From assembly GCA_964492845.1 (NCBI GenBank), contig CAZBMZ010000008.1:1-64000 (forward strand): a stretch of 64,000 nucleotides of DNA. Direction: 5' to 3'. Under the pieces are notes generated by a model, which saw only the letters and a program-made list of their open reading frames with translations, made no database searches and was not told the origin of the DNA. Made by a program: the position numbers and the translations under genes. Of the stretch, positions 60,303-64,000 are shown piece by piece. The DNA is from JADJPF01 sp964492845. GTDB taxonomy: Bacteria; Acidobacteriota; Blastocatellia; Chloracidobacteriales; JADJPF01. How positions within the stretch are numbered: the stretch's first letter is position 1; every line of letters begins with the position of its first letter.

Positions 60303-60983
60303 ATGAAAAATCAAAAAATTTATGATGAAGCTCTTAATTTAATTAAACTTAGAGAACAGAAAAAAACTAATCTTAAAGATTCTGAAACTTTGTTAGTTAA
60401 GTTGATAAAAAAAGATCCTGAAACAGATTGGGCATATGGATTACTAGCACAAATTTATTATTGGCGCGGTGAAGTTGCTGAAGCAGAAGATCGTTTAGAA
60501 ATTTATGAACAGGGTGTTGATTATGGAAAACAAGGTGTTGAAGTTGATGGAGATTCTTTAGAATCTAATTTTTGGTTGGCTGTAAATTATGGCCTTTATG
60601 GGCGTGAAAAAGGAATGTTGGAAGCTGTGCGACTAATAGACCCAATAGAAAAACATACTCGTAAAGCTTTAGAAATAGATGAAAAATACTTTTATGGCGC
60701 ACCTTTAAGGGTTCTAGGTCGTCTTTACAATCAACTTCCTTCTTGGCCGATTTCACGAGGTGATAATAAAAAAGCTCTTGATTTTATGCTAAAAGCTCTA
60801 AAACATGGGCCTAAATTCTACTTAAATCATATTTATATTGCAGATGTCTATACTGCAATAAAAAACAAAGAAAAAGCCCGTGAGCATTTAGAATGGGTAA
60901 TTAAAGCACCTCTTTCACCTAATCATGAAAAAGAAGATAATCGTGATAAGCAAATAGCTAAAGATATGCTTAAAAATTTATAA
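60303..60983 (+). CDS. TPR protein of RMD/TatT-like type (226 residues)
   Basis: An all-helical protein with a LLAQIYYWRGE start, then YGKQGVEVDGDSLESNFWLA, GLYGREKGMLEA, YGAPLRVLGRLYNQLPSW and DNKKALDFMLKAL. These match the pattern I know from TRAP-transporter TatT-component and RMD-like TPR proteins. There is no signal peptide, so it is cytoplasmic here, whereas TatT proteins are often lipoproteins. It follows the zinc-ribbon gene by 4 nt. The fold is likely; the role is not known. Confidence 0.75.
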   Translation: MKNQKIYDEALNLIKLREQKKTNLKDSETLLVKLIKKDPETDWAYGLLAQIYYWRGEVAEAEDRLEIYEQGVDYGKQGVEVDGDSLESNFWLAVNYGLYGREKGMLEAVRLIDPIEKHTRKALEIDEKYFYGAPLRVLGRLYNQLPSWPISRGDNKKALDFMLKALKHGPKFYLNHIYIADVYTAIKNKEKAREHLEWVIKAPLSPNHEKEDNRDKQIAKDMLKNL

Positions 60984-61014
60984 TAAAAATAAGTTGGTAT
61001 TTTGAGGTAATTTT

Positions 61015-61248
61015 ATGAAATTAAATGATTTATTTAGCTTCTGTCTAACATTAAGTGTAATGTTATTTCTTAGTAATTCTAGTCTAGCCTGCCCATCATT
61101 AAACGAGGCTGTGTCACTAACAATTATAGCTAGCAACTTTCTTTCTCCTGATGTAATTTGGGGATTTTTTATTATTTTACTGCATATAGTGATTGGTATA
61201 TTTCACACTTGGAGACGTGAAAAAAAGCCTAAATCAGAATCAAAGTAG
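61015..61248 (+). CDS. Small secreted or membrane protein, 77 residues
   Basis: A possible signal peptide (SFCLTLSVMLFLSNSSLA before C, which could be a lipobox-like site) and one transmembrane helix (WGFFIILLHIVIGIF near residue 48), then a basic tail. The ATG has GAGGT 8 nt upstream. No family recognised. It is separated by 31 nt from the TPR gene and ends at a bidirectional hairpin shared with nuoN. Confidence 0.62.
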   Translation: MKLNDLFSFCLTLSVMLFLSNSSLACPSLNEAVSLTIIASNFLSPDVIWGFFIILLHIVIGIFHTWRREKKPKSESK

Positions 61249-61251
61249 GAA

Positions 61252-61281
61252 AAGATAGGGGCATTGCTTGCCCCTTATCTT
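61252..61281. terminator. Bidirectional hairpin between the small gene and nuoN
   Basis: AAGATAGGGGCA (61252-61263) pairs with TGCCCCTTATCTT (61269-61281) with one bulged base and a 5-nt loop. It starts 4 nt after the plus-strand stop and contains the nuoN stop codon (61275-61277) in its stem. The T-rich TCTTTTCC favours termination on the minus strand. Confidence 0.65.
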
Positions 61282-62792
61282 ACTAAAGCAACTGTATCAC
61301 GTGCAGCTTCTAACAAACTAAATAATTTTCCTGGCATCAAGCCTAAGTAAAAAGTACCTGCAAGTGCTAGTAAAATTGTTACATATGCACTCCAAGAAAG
61401 TAGTGGTGCAGGTGTTTCTTCATTACCTTCACGGAAAAATAGCACAACCATTGGGCGTAAATAATAATAAATTGAAGCAGCACTATTAAGCACAGCTACT
61501 ATTACCAAAGTATGTAAGCCTTTATCCCATGCAGTTTTAAAGACTAAAAACTTGCCCATAAATCCGCCTGTCAAAGGCATCCCAGCCATACTTAACATAA
61601 AAATTAGTAAAGCAATAGAAAGCCCTAAAGACTTAAAGCCCATTCCTGCCCATGTTTCTAATTCAGTATTTTGCTCATCTTTACCAGCCATTACAGAAAC
61701 CACTGCAAAAGCTCCAATATTCATAACAGAATAGGTAAGCATATAAAAAGCTACTGATGTCCAATCATTAGCTAAAAATCCAATTAACGCATAACCAGCA
61801 TGAGCAATTGATGAATAAGCTAAAATTCTCTTAATGTCAGTTTGTGTTAAAGCAACAATATTACCAATTATCATAGTAAGTATTGCTAAAACTTGAAGAA
61901 TAGTTGTCCAAGTATTATTAAGTTCAAAAGAGCTATCTGCACCAAAAGCAATTATAAAAATTCTTATAAAAGCTACAAAACCTGCTGCTTTTGGGCCTGA
62001 GGCCATAAAAGCGGTAACTGCACTAGGCGCACCTTGATAAACATCTGGTGTCCAAACATGAAAAGGTGCGGTAGCAATCTTAAAGCCAAAACCTACTAGT
62101 AACATTGCTACACCAATATATAAAATTTCTACTGTCATTGGTTGAGAAGTTACAAGGTTTGTACCTTGTTTAATTGCTGTTGCAACAGATTCTAAATTGG
62201 TGGTACCTGTAGCACCATAAACTAAAGCCATTCCATAAAGTAAAAAAGCAGTTGATAAAGAGCCTAAAATAAAATATTTAAGTGCTGCTTCATTAGATCT
62301 TAAATCTTTACGACGATAACCAGCTAAAACATATGTAGCAATGGAAGAAATTTCCAGTCCTAGAAAAATCATTACCATATCGCCAGCCGAAGCCATTAAC
62401 ATCATTCCAACAGTAGAAAACATTAATAAAGAATAAAATTCTTCTGGTGAAAGGTTTTCGTCTTCAAGAAAATTTAAGGAAAGAATTGTACCTAGAAAAG
62501 CTACAATAAGGAAAATAAAGATAAAGGCTAAACTCATATGGTCTAGCACTACCATGCCACTAAAGGCTGTCAAAGATTTACCAACACCATCTTGTGAAGC
62601 AGCAGTTACTAAATTCCAAAGTTTCCAGGTAGAAGCACCAGCAGTAAAAATTCCTGCTAGGTTAATAAAGACCAAATCTCGATGGGCTTTTTTATTAAAA
62701 GCACCAAAAAGTAAGGACATAATGCCTGTAACAGCAACAATTATATGTGGTAACACATAATAATAGTTAAGGTTTAATGCTTGTGCTTGCAT
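61275..62792 (-). CDS. nuoN: NADH-quinone oxidoreductase subunit N
   Basis: An antiporter-like membrane subunit of respiratory complex I (505 residues, about 14 helices). Conserved markers are LGLEISSIATYVLAGY with the key Glu, GFKIATAPFHVWTPDVY with Lys and His, and FMASGPKAAGF with Lys. It helps pump protons when NADH is oxidised by quinone. It lies 21 nt after nuoM, the usual nuoL-M-N order. The stop sits in a terminator stem, so nuoN is the last gene of its operon. Start ATG 62792 has AGAGAGAAG upstream. Confidence 0.97.
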   Translation of the reverse strand: MQAQALNLNYYYVLPHIIVAVTGIMSLLFGAFNKKAHRDLVFINLAGIFTAGASTWKLWNLVTAASQDGVGKSLTAFSGMVVLDHMSLAFIFIFLIVAFLGTILSLNFLEDENLSPEEFYSLLMFSTVGMMLMASAGDMVMIFLGLEISSIATYVLAGYRRKDLRSNEAALKYFILGSLSTAFLLYGMALVYGATGTTNLESVATAIKQGTNLVTSQPMTVEILYIGVAMLLVGFGFKIATAPFHVWTPDVYQGAPSAVTAFMASGPKAAGFVAFIRIFIIAFGADSSFELNNTWTTILQVLAILTMIIGNIVALTQTDIKRILAYSSIAHAGYALIGFLANDWTSVAFYMLTYSVMNIGAFAVVSVMAGKDEQNTELETWAGMGFKSLGLSIALLIFMLSMAGMPLTGGFMGKFLVFKTAWDKGLHTLVIVAVLNSAASIYYYLRPMVVLFFREGNEETPAPLLSWSAYVTILLALAGTFYLGLMPGKLFSLLEAARDTVALVR

Positions 62793-62813
62793 AGCAATCT
62801 TCTCTCTATAATT

Positions 62814-64000
62814 TTAGTTAGTAGCTACTGGGGTTGTTGTTTTATGTGTTTCAACAACTTTGCGAATTTCGTTAACTTTTTCTGAAGTACGATTTAAGAA
62901 AAAGCTAGGATAAACGCCCATAAAAACAATTAATATTACTATTGGGACTAAAATAATTTTCTCACGTAAATTTAAGTCTGGTAAATGTCGGTTTTTCTCA
63001 TTGGTAATCTCACCAAATACTACTCTTTGAACCATCCAAAGCATATAAATAGCAGAAAGAATTACACCTGTTGTAGCAAAAGCTGCAAAAGCTCTGGAAT
63101 AAGCAGAATTAAATGTACCAATTAAAATTAAAAATTCACCAACAAAACCATTTAATAAGGGAAGTCCTATAGAACTAAAAGCAATAATTAAAAACAAGGT
63201 AGCAAAAAGAGGCATTGGAGTAGCAAGTCCCCCAAAATCTGCAATTTGTCTAGTATGACGACGCTCATAAACTATTCCAACGATTAAAAATAATGCTCCT
63301 GATGAAACACCATGATTAAGCATTTGATATAGCGAACCTTGCATTCCCATTTCGGTAAAAGCAAACATTCCTAACATTACAAAACCTAAGTGACTAACTG
63401 ATGAGTAAGCAATTAGCTTTTTCATATCAGGTTGCACCATTGCTACTAAAGCTCCATAAATGATTCCAATTACAGCTAAAATCATAATAGGAACAGCAAA
63501 TTGATGTGCAGCTTCAGGAAACATTGGTAAGTTAAACCTCATAAAACCATAAGTTCCCATCTTAAGTAAAACACCTGCTAGAATTACTGATCCTGCTGTT
63601 GGTGCTTCTACGTGGGCATCTGGAAGCCAAGTATGGAATGGGAAAAGAGGAACTTTGATTGCAAAAGCTAGCCCAAAGGCTGCAAACATCCAAAATTGTT
63701 GTGTAGGAGTTAAGAAATTATATTGAGCTAAATTTTGTGTAATGGTAACCATATCAAAAGTAGCTTTTGCTCCACCTGCTTGATTTTCTCCATGTATTAG
63801 GTAAAGAGCAATAATAGCTACTAACATTAGTAAGCTGCCTACCATTGTATAAAGAACAAATTTAATAGCAGCATAAATACGGCGTTCTCCACCCCAAACA
63901 CCTATTAGGAAATACATTGGTACAAGCATTACTTCCCAAAATAGGTAGAAAACAATCATATCCATTGCTAAAAACACGCCTATCATTCCCGTTTCTAGCA
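62814..64000 (-). CDS. nuoM: NADH-quinone oxidoreductase subunit M (5' end outside the window)
   Basis: A complex I antiporter-like subunit: LFWEVMLVPMYFLIGVWGG with the key Glu, AIKVPLFPFHTWLPDAHVEAPT, LLKMGTYG and the conserved HGVSSGALFLIVG. The frame remains open through the window end; the four codons before the ATG at 63986 are L-E-T-G, matching NuoM sequences from other bacteria, so the ATG is internal. About 100 N-terminal residues are missing. nuoN follows 21 nt later. Confidence 0.96.
   Translation of the reverse strand, partial: LETGMIGVFLAMDMIVFYLFWEVMLVPMYFLIGVWGGERRIYAAIKFVLYTMVGSLLMLVAIIALYLIHGENQAGGAKATFDMVTITQNLAQYNFLTPTQQFWMFAAFGLAFAIKVPLFPFHTWLPDAHVEAPTAGSVILAGVLLKMGTYGFMRFNLPMFPEAAHQFAVPIMILAVIGIIYGALVAMVQPDMKKLIAYSSVSHLGFVMLGMFAFTEMGMQGSLYQMLNHGVSSGALFLIVGIVYERRHTRQIADFGGLATPMPLFATLFLIIAFSSIGLPLLNGFVGEFLILIGTFNSAYSRAFAAFATTGVILSAIYMLWMVQRVVFGEITNEKNRHLPDLNLREKIILVPIVILIVFMGVYPSFFLNRTSEKVNEIRKVVETHKTTTPVATN

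Overview
The window is AT-rich DNA (roughly one third G+C by eye) from a diderm bacterium. It carries a membrane fusion protein, Sec signal peptides ending in A-Q, a lipobox lipoprotein and a proton-pumping NADH dehydrogenase (nuoM-nuoN). Shine-Dalgarno sites of the AGGAG type are common, with several TTG/GTG starts. The protein style (TPR-rich secreted proteins, VIT-VWA, DUF4388, DUF3352-like, short zinc ribbons, RMD/TatT-like TPRs) would fit Acidobacteriota such as Blastocatellia, but this is an impression; no rRNA or other phylogenetic marker is present. No tRNA, rRNA, CRISPR array, phage gene or transposase was seen.

Layout. 1-2.6 kb: 3' part of a 7TM-DISM hybrid histidine kinase with receiver and Hpt domains. 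2.7-4.2 kb: a tiny zinc-ribbon protein and a lipase-like alpha/beta hydrolase. 4.3-12.7 kb (+): three paralogous TMTC-like GT-C membrane glycosyltransferases with TPR tails, with a secreted TPR protein between the first and second. 12.7-31.2 kb (-): a tightly packed nine-gene block (largest gap 32 nt) encoding VIT-VWA, a 2550-residue TPR protein, a DUF3352-like protein, a 71-residue protein, an ankyrin lipoprotein, a zinc-ribbon/ASH-like protein, a zinc-ribbon/PQQ-propeller protein, a membrane-anchored VWA protein and a GT-C/TPR protein. 31.5-33.7 kb (-): two paralogous long coiled-coil proteins behind a near-consensus promoter and a 22-bp palindrome. 34-40.1 kb (-): a protein quality-control block, clpB, hsp20, grpE and a ClpA/ClpC-like unfoldase, closed by a strong terminator. 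40.2-43.1 kb (-): DUF4388, a DUF2007-CutA fusion, a PHP phosphoesterase and a small membrane protein.

43.2-45.8 kb (+): a MEST-family alpha/beta hydrolase and an M28 peptidase. 45.8-49.4 kb (+): two unfamiliar coupled genes that look like a degenerate GHKL kinase and a receiver-like partner. 49.5-49.9 kb (-): a short coiled coil. 50-56.6 kb (+): a TetR-controlled operon with a rifampicin-phosphotransferase-like PEP-utilising enzyme, a membrane fusion protein, an ABC ATPase and an ABC-2 permease, which looks like combined drug modification and export. 56.6-56.75 kb: a cluster of palindromes. 56.8-59.7 kb (-): a secreted protein with about seven Ig-like repeats. 59.9-61.2 kb (+): three small genes. 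61.3-64 kb (-): nuoN and the 5'-truncated nuoM.

The most interesting parts are the nine-gene VWA/TPR/ankyrin/GT-C block, the GHKL-like plus receiver-like pair, and the three mosaic TMTC-like genes, whose patchwork identity points to gene conversion. All functions below are inferred from motifs read by eye; no database search was possible.
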